The notes under the pieces are model-generated. The model ran no database searches and was not told where the DNA came from. It saw nothing but the letters and a program-made list of their open reading frames with translations. A stretch of 64,000 nucleotides of DNA from Devosia rhizoryzae (lineage in GTDB: Bacteria; Pseudomonadota; Alphaproteobacteria; Rhizobiales; Devosiaceae). The DNA is taken from contig NZ_CP068046.1 of assembly GCF_016698665.1 (NCBI RefSeq), forward strand, positions 868,001-932,000. The letters are read 5' to 3'. This document shows, piece after piece, positions 45,132 through 55,000 of the stretch (its first letter is position 1; every line of letters begins with the position of its first letter). A program made the position numbers and the translations under genes.

Positions 45132-45878
45132 CTAGAAGGGCAGGATGGCGTCCATGGCTTGCTGGCCGTAGCGGGGCTGCTGGACGTCGGTGATCTGGCC
45201 GCGGCCGCCGTAGGAGATGCGGGCTTCGGCGATCTTGGTGGAGGGCACCGTGTTGTTGGCCTGGATGTCGGAGGGGCGGACGATGCCGGCGACGATGAGG
45301 TCGCGGACTTCGAAATTGACGCGCACTTCCTGACGGCCTTCGATGACCAGATTGCCGTTGGGGAGGACCTGGGTGACCACGGCGGCGACCGAGGTTTCGA
45401 GGCTTTCGGCGCGGTTGACCGAGCCGTTGCCGCGGTCGTTCATGCCACTATCGAACTCGATGGCGGCAGAGGGATCGATGTTGAGGTCGGTGCTGGCGGT
45501 GGCGCTTGTCAGCGCGGCACCGAAGATGCCGCCCATGCCGGCATTGTTGCTGGAGGCGCGGCTGCGGTTGGTCTGGTTGTTGATCTTGGCGCTGTCGTCG
45601 ATGGTGACCATCACGGTGAGGATGTCGCCGATGCGATGGGCGCGCTCGTCCTTGAAGAACCCCTTGGCCGACTGGCGGTAGAGCGAATTGGGCTGGTAGG
45701 TGTCGGCGATCGGCTCGGGCATGGGCATGTGCACGGGCTGGTAGCCGGCGGTGGTGGTGGGATCGGCGATGGCGGTCAGCACCGGGGCCTGGCCGACGCT
45801 GGCGAGCCGGTCCATTGTGTTGCAGCCGGCGAGCGTGGCAGCGAGGATCAGGACGGTGGCGAGTTTTGCGATGGTCAT
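45132..45878 (-). CDS. flgH: Flagellar L-ring lipoprotein FlgH
   Basis: 248 residues. The lipobox LAGC places the lipidated Cys at residue 19. The mature sequence has the FlgH core (GDILTVMVTIDDSAKINNQT, and a conserved end GIVRPSDIQANNTVPSTKIAEARISYGGRG). It forms the outer-membrane ring around the rod. It is the last gene of the flgF-flgG-flgA-flgH unit, 14 bp after flgA, and is followed by a terminator. Confidence 0.95.
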   Translation of the reverse strand: MTIAKLATVLILAATLAGCNTMDRLASVGQAPVLTAIADPTTTAGYQPVHMPMPEPIADTYQPNSLYRQSAKGFFKDERAHRIGDILTVMVTIDDSAKINNQTNRSRASSNNAGMGGIFGAALTSATASTDLNIDPSAAIEFDSGMNDRGNGSVNRAESLETSVAAVVTQVLPNGNLVIEGRQEVRVNFEVRDLIVAGIVRPSDIQANNTVPSTKIAEARISYGGRGQITDVQQPRYGQQAMDAILPF

Positions 45879-45892
45879 GTGATTTGTCCTGA

Positions 45893-46840
45893 CTAGAGGC
45901 CGGCGACGGTCATGGGGGCGGTGGAGACTTCCACGGCGCCGGGAGCGACGGCGGTGGCGCTGATGACGCGCTTGGAAACGAGGTTGAGCACTTGCACGGA
46001 GCCGCCTGCGGCAGCGCCGCTGACGGCCTGGCCCTTGACGGTGAGGGTCAGTGGGCCCTGGCGGTAGAAGATGGTGACGAGGTCGTTTTTGCTGACGGTC
46101 ATCGGGGTAGAAACGTCAGTGGGGCGCAAGAGCATGCCTTCTCGGCTCTGGCGGTTGAGCGCCATGCCGATCAGCTGGTCGAAATTGGCAATGCCTTGGG
46201 CATCGGCCTGCTGGACGGAAACGGGTCGCATGACGACGTGCTCGGGGCGCAGCACGGTGCCGGCGGGGAGGTTGGCAGCGAGGTGGGGCGCCTCGATGCT
46301 GATGGCGATGGAACCGGTCAGATCGAGGGGGCGATCAAAACCGGCGACGGTGAAGCGGGCGGAGAAAGTGCCGTTGCCGGGGAGGTAACGGAGATTGTCG
46401 AGACGGGCGGGGGTGTCGGTCGCCTCGGCCTGCATGGCTGCCACGGGGGTAGAGAACAGCATGTCGGCACTCATGCCCTGGCCGAGGATGCCGCGGTGGT
46501 GCAGATCATCGGCGATCAGGGCGGAGAGGAAGTCTTCGTCGACCAAGGTCGAGGCGCGGGATACGCGGACCTGTGTGAGGCCCTTGACGTCGAACTGGGT
46601 GAGGCCGACGCGCGCGGTGGCGGAGCGGACGGCGGCGACATCGACATTGCCGGTGGTGCCGGGCAGGGGGGCGCGGAACAGCGGCTGTTCGGCCAGGGTG
46701 CCGGCATCGTCGAACATATCGCCGACGGTGACGACCGCGTCGCTGACCAAGATTTCGGCGCGCAGGGTCGGGGCGGCATAGACGCTGCCGGAAAGGGTGA
46801 AGGCGAGGGCGGCGGTGATGGTGCGGATGATCATGGTCAT
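45893..46840 (-). CDS. flgA: P-ring assembly chaperone FlgA
   Basis: 315 residues with a signal peptide (about 1-22, ending YAAP). The C-terminal half has the SAF-like domain typical of FlgA (NLPAGTVLRPEHVVMRPVS, then KNDLVTIFYRQGPLTLTVKGQA). It escorts FlgI during P-ring assembly in the periplasm. It is longer than enteric FlgA (about 220), with an N-terminal extension like Caulobacter FlgA. It lies five bases after flgG. Confidence 0.92.
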   Translation of the reverse strand: MTMIIRTITAALAFTLSGSVYAAPTLRAEILVSDAVVTVGDMFDDAGTLAEQPLFRAPLPGTTGNVDVAAVRSATARVGLTQFDVKGLTQVRVSRASTLVDEDFLSALIADDLHHRGILGQGMSADMLFSTPVAAMQAEATDTPARLDNLRYLPGNGTFSARFTVAGFDRPLDLTGSIAISIEAPHLAANLPAGTVLRPEHVVMRPVSVQQADAQGIANFDQLIGMALNRQSREGMLLRPTDVSTPMTVSKNDLVTIFYRQGPLTLTVKGQAVSGAAAGGSVQVLNLVSKRVISATAVAPGAVEVSTAPMTVAGL

Positions 46841-46845
46841 GCTCC

Positions 46846-47631
46846 TCAGCGCAGCTGGCTCGTGGCCTGCATCATCTGGTCGGCGCCGGAAATGACGCGG
46901 GCGTTCATTTCGTAGGCGCGCTGGGCCGCGATGAGGTCGGCGATTTCAGTGACCGAGTTGACGTTGGCCATTTCGAGATAGTTCTGCAGCAGGTCGCCGG
47001 TGCCATCGGAATTGGGGACGCCGACCTGTGGCGCGCCGCTGGCAGCGGTTTCGAGGAAGAGATTGTCGCCCATCGACTCGAGGCCAGACTTGTTGGTGAA
47101 GCGGGCGAGCTGCAGCTGGCCGAGCTGGGTGGGGGCGGAGTCGGTGCCGATAAAGGCTTCGACGGTGCCGTCGGGGGCGATGGAGATGCCACGGGCGTCG
47201 CCGGGGACGGTGATGCCGGGATCGACGGTGTAGCCGACGGAGTTGACCAGCGTGCCTTCGGCCGAGCGCTCGAAGGAGCCGTCGCGGGTATAGGCGGTGC
47301 GGCCATCGGGGAGCTGGATCTGGAAGAAGCCTTCGCCGCGGATGGCGACGTCGAGTTCGCGCTCGGTCATCGAGACCGTGCCCTGGCTCATGACGCGCGG
47401 GGTGGAGACGGTGCGCACGCCGGAGCCGATTTCGAGGCCGGCTGGGACCTGGCTGCCCTGATCGGAGGTTTGGGCGCCGGCTCGGGTCACCTGCTGGTAG
47501 AGGAGATCCTGGAACTCTGCGCGCTGCCGCTTGAAGCCGGTGGTGCGCATGTTGGCGATGTTGTTGGAGATGACTTCGACATTGCGTTCCTGGGCGCTCA
47601 TGCCGGTCGATGCGATATAAAGAGCTTTCAT
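46846..47631 (-). CDS. flgG: Distal rod protein FlgG
   Basis: 261 residues. The N terminus MKALYIASTGMSAQERNVEV with NIANMRTTGFKRQRAEFQDL and the C-terminal EMANVNSVTEIADLIAAQRAYEMNARVIS segment are diagnostic. The protein builds the distal rod and is exported by the flagellar type III system. It is the second gene of the flgF operon, starting 15 bp after flgF. Confidence 0.95.
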   Translation of the reverse strand: MKALYIASTGMSAQERNVEVISNNIANMRTTGFKRQRAEFQDLLYQQVTRAGAQTSDQGSQVPAGLEIGSGVRTVSTPRVMSQGTVSMTERELDVAIRGEGFFQIQLPDGRTAYTRDGSFERSAEGTLVNSVGYTVDPGITVPGDARGISIAPDGTVEAFIGTDSAPTQLGQLQLARFTNKSGLESMGDNLFLETAASGAPQVGVPNSDGTGDLLQNYLEMANVNSVTEIADLIAAQRAYEMNARVISGADQMMQATSQLR

Positions 47632-47646
47632 GGCCGGTCCCCGGGG

Positions 47647-48387
47647 TTAGGCGTTCGCGTCGCCGAGACGCTGGATGGCAGTGCGGCGCAGGTCGTCCTG
47701 CTTGCTGGTGAGCGAAGCGATGGATTCGTAGGCGCGGGTGACGCGGATGAGCTCGGCCATCTCGGCAACGCCGGAAACGTTGGAGCGCTCGACATAGCCC
47801 TGCATGACCTGGCTCCTGGTGGCGGCAATGGGCGTGCCGCCGGCGAAGAGGTTCTGGCCTTCGCGGGTCAGCTCCTGGGCATTGGCGAATTCGACGATGC
47901 GCAGCCGGCCCTTGGCGCCTTCGCTCGAGGAAATCGAACCATCGGCGCCGATGGCAATGCCGGTCTCTTCGGGGCCGAACTGGATCGGGCCGCCGGTGCC
48001 GAGGACCGGGTTGCCGGACTGGTCGACCAGGGTGCCGGTATTGCTGATGCCGAAGGAGCCGGCGCGGGTCCAACGCTCGCCGGCAGCGGTCTGAACGGCG
48101 AAGAAGCCGTCGCCGTTGATGGCGACGTCGAGGTCGTTGCCGGTCTGCTGGGCGGTGCCGGAGGAGAGGTCGTGGATGGTGGCCCAGTCCTGCACATAGG
48201 AGAGCGGCTGGTCCATGGTGGGGAAAGTGCGGTCGCGGGCGACCGGCATGGTATATTCTTCGAACAGGATCTGTTCGGCCTTGAAACCGGTCGTGTTAAT
48301 GTTGGCGACGTTGTGGGCGACCACATCCATCTGCCGCTGCAAGGCGATCTGGCGGCTGAGGCCGATTAGCTGCGCATTCTCGATCAT
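47647..48387 (-). CDS. flgF: Proximal rod protein FlgF
   Basis: 246 residues from the ATG at 48387; longer in-frame starts add unrelated residues. The N terminus (MIENAQLIGLSRQIALQRQM, then HNVANINTTGFKAE) and the C terminus (ERSNVSGVAEMAELIRVTRAYESI) are the FlgF pattern. It forms part of the proximal rod. It leads the flgF-flgG-flgA-flgH operon from a sigma-54 promoter and diverges from fliL. Confidence 0.93.
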   Translation of the reverse strand: MIENAQLIGLSRQIALQRQMDVVAHNVANINTTGFKAEQILFEEYTMPVARDRTFPTMDQPLSYVQDWATIHDLSSGTAQQTGNDLDVAINGDGFFAVQTAAGERWTRAGSFGISNTGTLVDQSGNPVLGTGGPIQFGPEETGIAIGADGSISSSEGAKGRLRIVEFANAQELTREGQNLFAGGTPIAATRSQVMQGYVERSNVSGVAEMAELIRVTRAYESIASLTSKQDDLRRTAIQRLGDANA

Positions 48388-48453
48388 GACAATCCCCGTG
48401 TCAGGCTCCGAGACTGCCTGCTTCCCCAAGCCAGCCGCCTCGCCGATTTACTT

Positions 48454-48469
48454 TGCAGAAACCATGCCA
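48454..48469 (-). promoter_or_regulatory. Sigma-54 promoter of the flgF operon
   Basis: On the minus strand TGGCATGGTTTCTGCA has GG and GC ten bases apart, with TGGCAT at -24 and CTGC at -12. The transcript would start near 48443, about 55 bases before flgF. Confidence 0.78.
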
Positions 48470-48544
48470 AGGAGGATGGTCGTTTAAAATCAAGAGCTTG
48501 GCGGGAAGGTTATCTGGGTGCACGGCAGATAGCTTTTGCTGCGA

Positions 48545-48573
48545 CGGCAAAAGCTGCCCGGCAAAAACTGCCG
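48545..48573. promoter_or_regulatory. Two tandem FlbD/ftr-like palindromes between flgF and fliL
   Basis: CGGCA-AAAGC-TGCCC (48545-48559) and the perfect CGGCA-AAAAC-TGCCG (48559-48573) share one base. They lie about 80-105 bp upstream of the flgF -24 element, where enhancers of sigma-54 promoters sit, and just upstream of the fliL CtrA box. Confidence 0.7.
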
Positions 48574-48587
48574 GTTGAGGGCAAAAC

Positions 48588-48602
48588 TTAACGGCTCGTT
48601 AA
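48588..48602 (+). promoter_or_regulatory. CtrA-type box upstream of fliL
   Basis: TTAA-CGGCTCG-TTAA, continuing as TTAACCAT, is a perfect TTAA-N7-TTAA box about 58 bp before fliL. It also carries the TTAACCAT form known from Caulobacter class II flagellar promoters. Confidence 0.8.
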
Positions 48603-48659
48603 CCATCAAAGCCTTAGCTGGACGGGAGCCGGAATCATCCGGATTTTGGGTGTTTGCCT

Positions 48660-49160
48660 ATGGCGGCGGAAGCGGAAGTCGGATCGGAAGCCTCGGCAAA
48701 GAAGGGTATTCCCAAGCTCTTCCTGATCATCGGCGCTGCTGCGGTGGTTGTCTTGCTTGGCGGCGCGGGGCTCTTTTTCATGATGTCGTCGTCCGGCTCG
48801 GCTGAGGCTGCTGCCACCGAGGGACATGGCGGCGCGGCGGGCGAGGTGCATGACACCTTTATCTTCAACCTGCCGCCGATGATGGTGAACCTCAATTCGA
48901 CGGAGGGAACGGCGCCGTCGTTCATGAAGCTCACTGTCGGGCTGGAAGTCGCCGACGAGCATATGATGACCGAAATCCAGCCGCGCCTACCCAAGGTGAT
49001 CGACGCTTTCCAGGTCTATATGCGCGAGCTGCGCAAGAGCGACCTCGAGGGCTCCGCCGGCATCTATCGGCTCAAGGAAGAGCTGCTGCGCCGCGTCAAT
49101 CTCTCGATCTATCCGGCGCAGGTGGAAAGCGTGCTGTTCAAGGAAATCCTGGTGCAGTGA
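48660..49160 (+). CDS. fliL: Flagellar basal-body protein FliL
   Basis: 166 residues. A short cytoplasmic N terminus, one membrane span (about 20-42, KLFLIIGAAAVVVLLGGAGL region), then a periplasmic domain with DTFIFNLPPMMVNLN and the SPFH-like stator-binding part ending SVLFKEILVQ. FliL rings surround stators and support torque. Its stop overlaps the fliM start (TGATG). First gene of fliL-fliM-DUF6468-motE. Confidence 0.92.
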   Translation: MAAEAEVGSEASAKKGIPKLFLIIGAAAVVVLLGGAGLFFMMSSSGSAEAAATEGHGGAAGEVHDTFIFNLPPMMVNLNSTEGTAPSFMKLTVGLEVADEHMMTEIQPRLPKVIDAFQVYMRELRKSDLEGSAGIYRLKEELLRRVNLSIYPAQVESVLFKEILVQ

Positions 49161-50332
49161 TGGCCGGCCCCAGCGATCTCGATAAACTCAGCGACGATTG
49201 GGGGCTCGACGACCTCGACACCACTTCGGGGAGCGCCGAGGCGTCCGAGGAAGATCTTGCCGCCGCGGCTGCTGCCGAATGGGCGGCGATGCTCGAGGGC
49301 GGCGATGGCGGGGAGGATGGCGGCCCCGATCGCGTGCTCAACCAGGATGAGATCGACAGCCTCCTGGGCTTCGATGCGAGCGCGGCCGGCAATGTCGAGC
49401 TGACGGGTGTCCAGGCGCTGATCAATTCGGCGCTGGTGAGCTACGAACGCCTGCCGATGCTGGAAATCGTCTTCGACCGCCTGGTGCGGTTGGCGACGAC
49501 GTCCTTGCGCAATTTCACCTCCGACAATGTCGAAGTCACGATGGACTCGATCTCGTCGGTGCGATTCGGCGACTACCTCAATTCGATTCCATTGCCGGCC
49601 ATTCTTTCGGTGATCAAGGCCGAGGAGTGGGAGAATTACGGCCTGCTGACGGTCGACAGCAATCTCATCTATTCGATGATCGACGTGCTGCTGGGCGGGC
49701 GCCGCATCGGCGGCAATATTCGCGTCGAAGGCCGGCCCTATACGACGATCGAAATGGCGCTGGCGCGCAAGATGATCGAGATTATTCTCGAGGATACCCA
49801 TCGCGCCTTCGAGCCGGTGACGCAGATCAATTTCCGGCTCGAGCGCATGGAAACCAATCCGCGCTTTGCGGCCATTTCGCGTCCGGGCAATGCGGCGATC
49901 CTGATCGAACTTCGGATCGAGATGGATGATCGCGGCGGCAAGATCGAGATCTTGCTGCCCTATGCGACGATCGAGCCGATCCGCGAGCAACTGCTGCAGA
50001 TGTTCATGGGTGAAAAGTTCGGCCGCGACCCGATCTGGGAAGGCCATCTGGCCACCGAGATCTACCAGGCCGATGTCGAGATCGAGGCGGTGCTCCATGA
50101 GCAGGAATTGCCGCTGGCAAAGCTGCTCAACCTTACGCCCGGGCAGACGGTGATGTTCGATCGCGGGCCGTCCGACCCAATCCGTCTCCGCTGCGGCGAT
50201 GTGGAACTTACCGAAGCCATTATGGGCCATATCGGCAATCATGTGTCGGTGCGCGTCACGCGTCCGCTCAACCCGCCCAAGGTCACCATGGCGGCCTTCG
50301 AGGCAATCGACGAAACACTGGAAGGACGATGA
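49160..50332 (+). CDS. fliM: Flagellar motor switch protein FliM
   Basis: 390 residues. An acidic N-terminal region contains LNQDEIDSLLGFDA (about residues 58-71), the CheY-P binding/FliM_N element. The GGRRIGGN and CheC-like middle domain and a C-terminal SpoA domain (LPLAKLLNLTPGQTVMFD) follow. It forms the C-ring and controls rotation direction. Compared with enteric FliM it has a longer acidic head. No fliN or fliG gene lies nearby in this window. Confidence 0.95.
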   Translation: MAGPSDLDKLSDDWGLDDLDTTSGSAEASEEDLAAAAAAEWAAMLEGGDGGEDGGPDRVLNQDEIDSLLGFDASAAGNVELTGVQALINSALVSYERLPMLEIVFDRLVRLATTSLRNFTSDNVEVTMDSISSVRFGDYLNSIPLPAILSVIKAEEWENYGLLTVDSNLIYSMIDVLLGGRRIGGNIRVEGRPYTTIEMALARKMIEIILEDTHRAFEPVTQINFRLERMETNPRFAAISRPGNAAILIELRIEMDDRGGKIEILLPYATIEPIREQLLQMFMGEKFGRDPIWEGHLATEIYQADVEIEAVLHEQELPLAKLLNLTPGQTVMFDRGPSDPIRLRCGDVELTEAIMGHIGNHVSVRVTRPLNPPKVTMAAFEAIDETLEGR

Positions 50333-50760
50333 TGTTCGGGCTGCCGCTTGGAATGTTTATTGAAGGCGCTGTGGCAGTTTTGCTAGCCTTGACAATCGGA
50401 TATTGCGTTTTGCTCAATGCACGCCTCAAGCGCCTGCATCAGGACAAGGACGTGCTACGCCAGATGGTGGCGGACCTTGTGGGCGCCACCAACCTTGCCA
50501 ACCAGGCGATCAAGGAACTCAAGTCCACCGCAGTGGAGGCTGACCTCAGCCTCACCGCACGGCTGGACGAAGCCGAGCGTTTCGGGATCGAACTGGCCAA
50601 TCACGTTACCGCCGGCACCGTGTTGATGGAGCGCATTGCGCGTATCACCAGCGTTGCCCGCCACAGCCAGGCCATCGAGCCGGTAGAAGAGCCGAATAAG
50701 GTGCGCTCCGCACTCGAACAGCTGTCTGCCCGCGTGCGCAACCGTGAGGCCGCTGCGTGA
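50329..50760 (+). CDS. DUF6468 inner-membrane protein
   Basis: 143 residues. A single N-terminal membrane span (about 4-28) precedes a cytoplasmic or periplasmic helical region with two heptad-rich helices (LKRLHQDKDVLRQMVADLVG, and the ANQAIKELKSTAVEA stretch). It starts within the fliM stop (ATGATG) and its end overlaps motE by four bases, so it is translated with both. Members of this family accompany fliM and motE in alphaproteobacteria, and the function has not been defined. A motor- or stator-related role is inferred only from position. Confidence 0.7.
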   Translation: MMFGLPLGMFIEGAVAVLLALTIGYCVLLNARLKRLHQDKDVLRQMVADLVGATNLANQAIKELKSTAVEADLSLTARLDEAERFGIELANHVTAGTVLMERIARITSVARHSQAIEPVEEPNKVRSALEQLSARVRNREAAA

Positions 50761-51725
50761 AGAACATTCGCCTGCTGCCGGTCGTCATCCTCGCCGTTGC
50801 GGCCCTTCTGGTTCTCAAGACCATTGGGCTCGTGACCGATGGCGGCTATGTGCTGACAGGCGTTTCGGTGGCTGAGGCGGCGGGCGGTGGCGCAGCCGCC
50901 GCGCCCGAGGGTGAGCCCGGTGGCGAAATCACCCTGCCGTCCGAGCCCACGATCGAAGACACGACGCCGACGCTCGAAGACACCAGCTCGACCATTGCAG
51001 AGGGTGCTGCCGGCGGCGGTCACGGTGCCGCGGCTGTCGAGGGCAAAGAGGGTACTGTAGCGGCCGCGGAAGAGCATGGCGCCGAGCCGGTCAGCAACAG
51101 CGTTGAAGCAAGCAATGCCTGCGATCCGAGGCCTGCCTATCCCGAAACTGCCGAGCCCAGTGACGACGGCGAGCTGACCATTGTGCCCGGCGATTGCCCG
51201 CCTCTGCAGGATGCGCTGCCACAATTGCTCGACAACGGCGAACTGACGCCCCTTTCGGCAGGCGACCAGACCCTAACCGAGCAGACGCTGCTCGAGCGGC
51301 TTTCCACCCGTCGCGGTGAACTCGAAAACTACGAGCAGGAACTGGCGATGCGCGCTTCGCTGGTCGAAGCCGCGGAAGCACGCATCGAAGAGCGCCAGCA
51401 GACGCTGCAAGGCATCGAGGACCAGATCGCGTCGCTTGTCGAGCAGCGCAAGGAGATGGAAGAAGGCCAGTTTGCCGGCATCGTCGCCATGTACGAGACG
51501 ATGAAGCCCAAGGACGCAGCCAAAATCTTCAACGCACTCGATATCGAGGTGCTGCTGCGCGTTGCCAAAATGATGAGCCCGCGCAAAATGGCGCCGATCC
51601 TGGCTGAGATGGATACGGTGCGGGCGCAGGAGCTGACCGTGCGCATGGCTTCGGCGAGCCAGGATCCGCTCGACAGCATGGCGCCCGAGGACTTGGCGGC
51701 GCTGCCGCAGATCGTGGGGCAGTAG
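50757..51725 (+). CDS. motE: MotE-type periplasmic motor chaperone (MgtE-N-like)
   Basis: 322 residues. An N-terminal signal/anchor (LLPVVILAVAALLVL) is followed by a low-complexity Ala/Gly/Glu region (about 40-150). A heptad-rich coiled coil follows (about 165-230, ELENYEQELAMRASLVEAAE). The C-terminal MgtE-N-like domain (AMYETMKPKDAAKIFNALDI, then RKMAPILAEMD) completes it. In rhizobia MotE is a chaperone for the periplasmic motor protein MotC. No motC gene is recognised here; the next gene encodes a much larger periplasmic protein. Confidence 0.85.
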   Translation: MKNIRLLPVVILAVAALLVLKTIGLVTDGGYVLTGVSVAEAAGGGAAAAPEGEPGGEITLPSEPTIEDTTPTLEDTSSTIAEGAAGGGHGAAAVEGKEGTVAAAEEHGAEPVSNSVEASNACDPRPAYPETAEPSDDGELTIVPGDCPPLQDALPQLLDNGELTPLSAGDQTLTEQTLLERLSTRRGELENYEQELAMRASLVEAAEARIEERQQTLQGIEDQIASLVEQRKEMEEGQFAGIVAMYETMKPKDAAKIFNALDIEVLLRVAKMMSPRKMAPILAEMDTVRAQELTVRMASASQDPLDSMAPEDLAALPQIVGQ

Positions 51726-51742
51726 GCTTCAGGGGTGGGAAG

Positions 51743-51858
51743 ACCCCCACCCGGCCTCCCCCGTAAGGCGGGGGAGGAGTCGCATCGCGTTTGTGGCTGG
51801 ATTTGTGATCGGTCACCGGCCAAGCTCCTCCCCCTCAAGGGGGAGGTTGGGTGGGGGT
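51743..51858. repeat. Intergenic palindromic repeat between motE and the giant periplasmic gene
   Basis: Outer arms ACCCCCACCC and GGGTGGGGGT enclose further inverted segments such as CTCCCCC near one end and GGGGGAG near the other. This resembles CTCCCCC-type intergenic repeats. It separates motE from the 52003 gene and may weaken or modulate read-through. Confidence 0.7.
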
Positions 51859-52002
51859 GGCCGTTTTCCTTTAGCACCACGTTAAGTCCGGCTCGTTAGG
51901 GTGGGCGCGTAAGCGTTGTAACCCTCGCGTTCTTGAGGACTTGGTGCCGGATGGCGCCGCCTGTGGACGCGTCTTATTTTGCGTCGGGCGGGCAGAAGGC
52001 CG

Positions 52003-55000
52003 GTGAAGACTGCGATAGAGGTAGGGTTGCTGCGGACTAGAACAGTCCTTGCAGCAACCGCAATGGCCAGCATGCTGGCGCTGATTGCGCCTGCCATCGC
52101 GCAGGAGCAGGGGCAGCTGTTTGCGACCCAGGAGGACGGTTATGGCCGGCTGATCCTGAGCTTTCCGTCGCTCGATAAGCTGCCGCCTTACCAAATGAAA
52201 ATCGAGAACGGCGTTCTCTCGGTGGTGTTCAAGGACCCCATCGACATGGTGCTGCCCGATGTCGCCACCACGATGCCGAACTATCTTTCGGTGGCGCGGC
52301 TCGATCCGGATCGGCGCGGATTGCGGATCGGCCTCAAGTCCGGGTTCAACTTCAACCGCATCGAAGCGGGCGAGAAGCTCTTCATCGATCTGATGCCGCC
52401 CACCTGGCAGGGCATGCCGCCGGCTTTGCCGCAGGACATCATCGACGAGCTGGCGGAGCGCGCGCGCGTTGCGGCGATAGCGGCCGAGCAGGAGCGCAAG
52501 GCGCGGCTGGCGGCCGAACTCGACCCCAAGGTCGATGTTCGTATCGGCCGCAATGCGACGTTCCTCCGGCTGCAGTTCGACTGGTCGGTGCCCACCACTG
52601 GTGAATACCACCAGGAGGGTGAGCTTGGCGCTCTCAGCTTCGAGTGGCCGGTGGGCATGGATCTTTCGCCACTTCTGACCGACCTGCCGGACGAGATCGT
52701 TTCGGTGCAGACGGGATCGTCGGCAGACGGCGCCGTTGCCACTTTCATGTTTGCCGAGGGCGTCGAGCCGCGCTTCTACGAAGTAACGCCCAGCCAGTAT
52801 GTGCTCGATGTCGATATTGCGGGTAGCGGCCTGCCCGAGCTGTTGCCCAACGACCTGGCGGCGACCGCCGCAGCAGAGGCCGCGAAGGCTGAACCCGCAG
52901 CAGAGCCTGACGTCGCAGCGCTGAAGGCCGCGGCTGCGGAAACCATTACTCCGTTTGTCACCGTCCTGGGCAGCACCGTTCGGGTGGTGTTTCCGTTCGA
53001 CCAGGACACGCCTGCCGCCGTGTTCCGGCGTGGCAACACGGTTTGGATGGTGTTCGACACGGTCAGCGGCATTGCTGCGCCCGACGACATGTCGGCACTC
53101 GACCCGATCGCAACCGATCTGGAAGTGATCTCTTCAGGCGACACGCAGGTGGTGCGTCTCGACCTGGCGCAGGACCGGCTTGCCACGATCGGCTCGGAGG
53201 GCATGGCCTGGGTCCTGTCGCTGGGCGACATGATGCTGTCACCGACTGAGCCGATGACGCTCAGCCGCCGCCGCGATATCGAGGGCTCGTTCGAGATGGT
53301 GGCCGATATCGTCCGGCCGGGGCGCATCCACGATTTCCGCGATCCGCTGGTCGGCGACATGCTCGAGGTGGTGACGGCCTATCCGCCCGCTCGCGGCGTG
53401 ACACGGACGCTCGACTATGTGGATTTCACCGCCTTGCGCAGCGTTCATGGCTTGGTGCTCAAGCCCAAGTCGAGCGGGCTCGATGTGAGTATAGACAGTC
53501 CCCTGGCGGTGATCTCCGCCACGGGTGGCCTCACGGTCTCGGCGATCGATGCGCTGCGCAATGTGGGCACCGAGGCGCTTGAAGCAGCGCGCACGGGGTT
53601 TGTCGATCTCGGCGCACTCGAGGAGCACGACCCGAAGGCATTTACTGAGCACCGCGATGCGCTGGAGCAGCGCGCCGCATCGGGTGAGGGCCGGGACCGC
53701 GATATTTCGCGGCTCGACCTGGCGAAGTACTATGTCGCAAACCGCCTGGGCTTTGAAGCGCTGGGTGTGCTCAAGGTGCTGGAGCAGGAGCTCAAGGCGC
53801 AGGACATGACACGGCAGATCCGTTCCACAAAGGCCATCGCCAATGTGCTTTCGGGGCGGCCGCGCGACGCGCTCGAAACCCTCAATGCCGCTTCGATGGC
53901 CCAGGATGTGGATGCGCTGTTCTGGCGGACCATCGCGCGCGCCGATATCGCCGATTACAAGGGCGCCCGGCTCGATGCTATGGACGCCCGCGCCGTTGCT
54001 GACAGCTATCCGCAATGGGCTCGCAACATGTTCCGGCTGGCCGGTGCACGGGCTGCCGTGGAAGCGGGCGATCCGGCACTGGCAGAGGGTCTGATCGACC
54101 AGATCGAATATGCCAGCCTCGGCATAGAGGACGCGTCGCTTTACCAGTTGCTTTCCGGCCGGGTCGATGACGTTGCGGGCCGCACCGACGAGGCGATGGA
54201 CACTTATGGCCAGGTGATCACTGCGGACGTGCGGCCGACACGGGCCGAGGCGGTTTATCGCACGCTGATGCTGCTCGACAAGGAAGGGCGGCTCGATCTC
54301 GGCAAGGCGACGCAGACGCTTGCGGCTGAAACCCTGCTCTGGCGCGGCGATGCGCTGGAAGCCGACATGCAGACGCTGCTGGCCCAGCTCTACTTCCGCA
54401 ACGGCGATTACCGGCTCGGCTTTGAGACGGTGAAATCTGCCGTTTCGAACTACCCGGAGAGCCCGCCGGTGAACGCCTTGCGCGACCAGGCGCAGGCAAT
54501 GTTCGGCGATCTCTTTCTTAACGGCATGGCGGACGCGATTTCGCCGGTGGAAGCGCTGGGTATCTATTATGATTTCCGCCACCTGACGCCGCCGGGGGCG
54601 CGCGGCGACGAGATGATCCGTAACCTGGCGCGGCGGCTGGTGCGCATGGACCTGCTGCCGCAGGCGGCGGAGCTTTTGCAGTATCAGCTCGACAATCGCC
54701 TGCGCGGGGTGGCGCGGACGCAGATCGCGGCGGACCTCGCGGTCATCTACCTGGCCGATCGCAAGCCGCATGATGCGATCCGCGTCCTTAACGCGACGCA
54801 GCTTCCGGGCATTCCCGAATCGCTGGCGCGGCAGCGGCGGATTCTCGAAGCGCGGGCGATGATCGATGGCGGGCGCGATCAGCTGGCGCTGGACTTGATC
54901 AGCACCATGGATGGGCAGGACGTGGCTCTCCTGCGCATCGATGCCAACTGGAAGGCGCGGCGATATTCGCAGGCTGGCGAGATGATCGAGGCGCTTTACG

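Noticed and set aside
46946..48073. 375-residue frame overlapping flgF and flgG on the same strand
   Set aside because: It is an alternative frame made of Arg/His/Pro-rich sequence; flgF and flgG occupy the true frame.
48574..48659. Sigma-54 promoter for fliL
   Set aside because: No GG-N10-GC pair occurs in the interval; the CtrA box explains this promoter better.
51880..51905. CtrA box upstream of the giant periplasmic gene
   Set aside because: TTAA and TTAG half-sites are ten bases apart instead of seven, and the second is imperfect.
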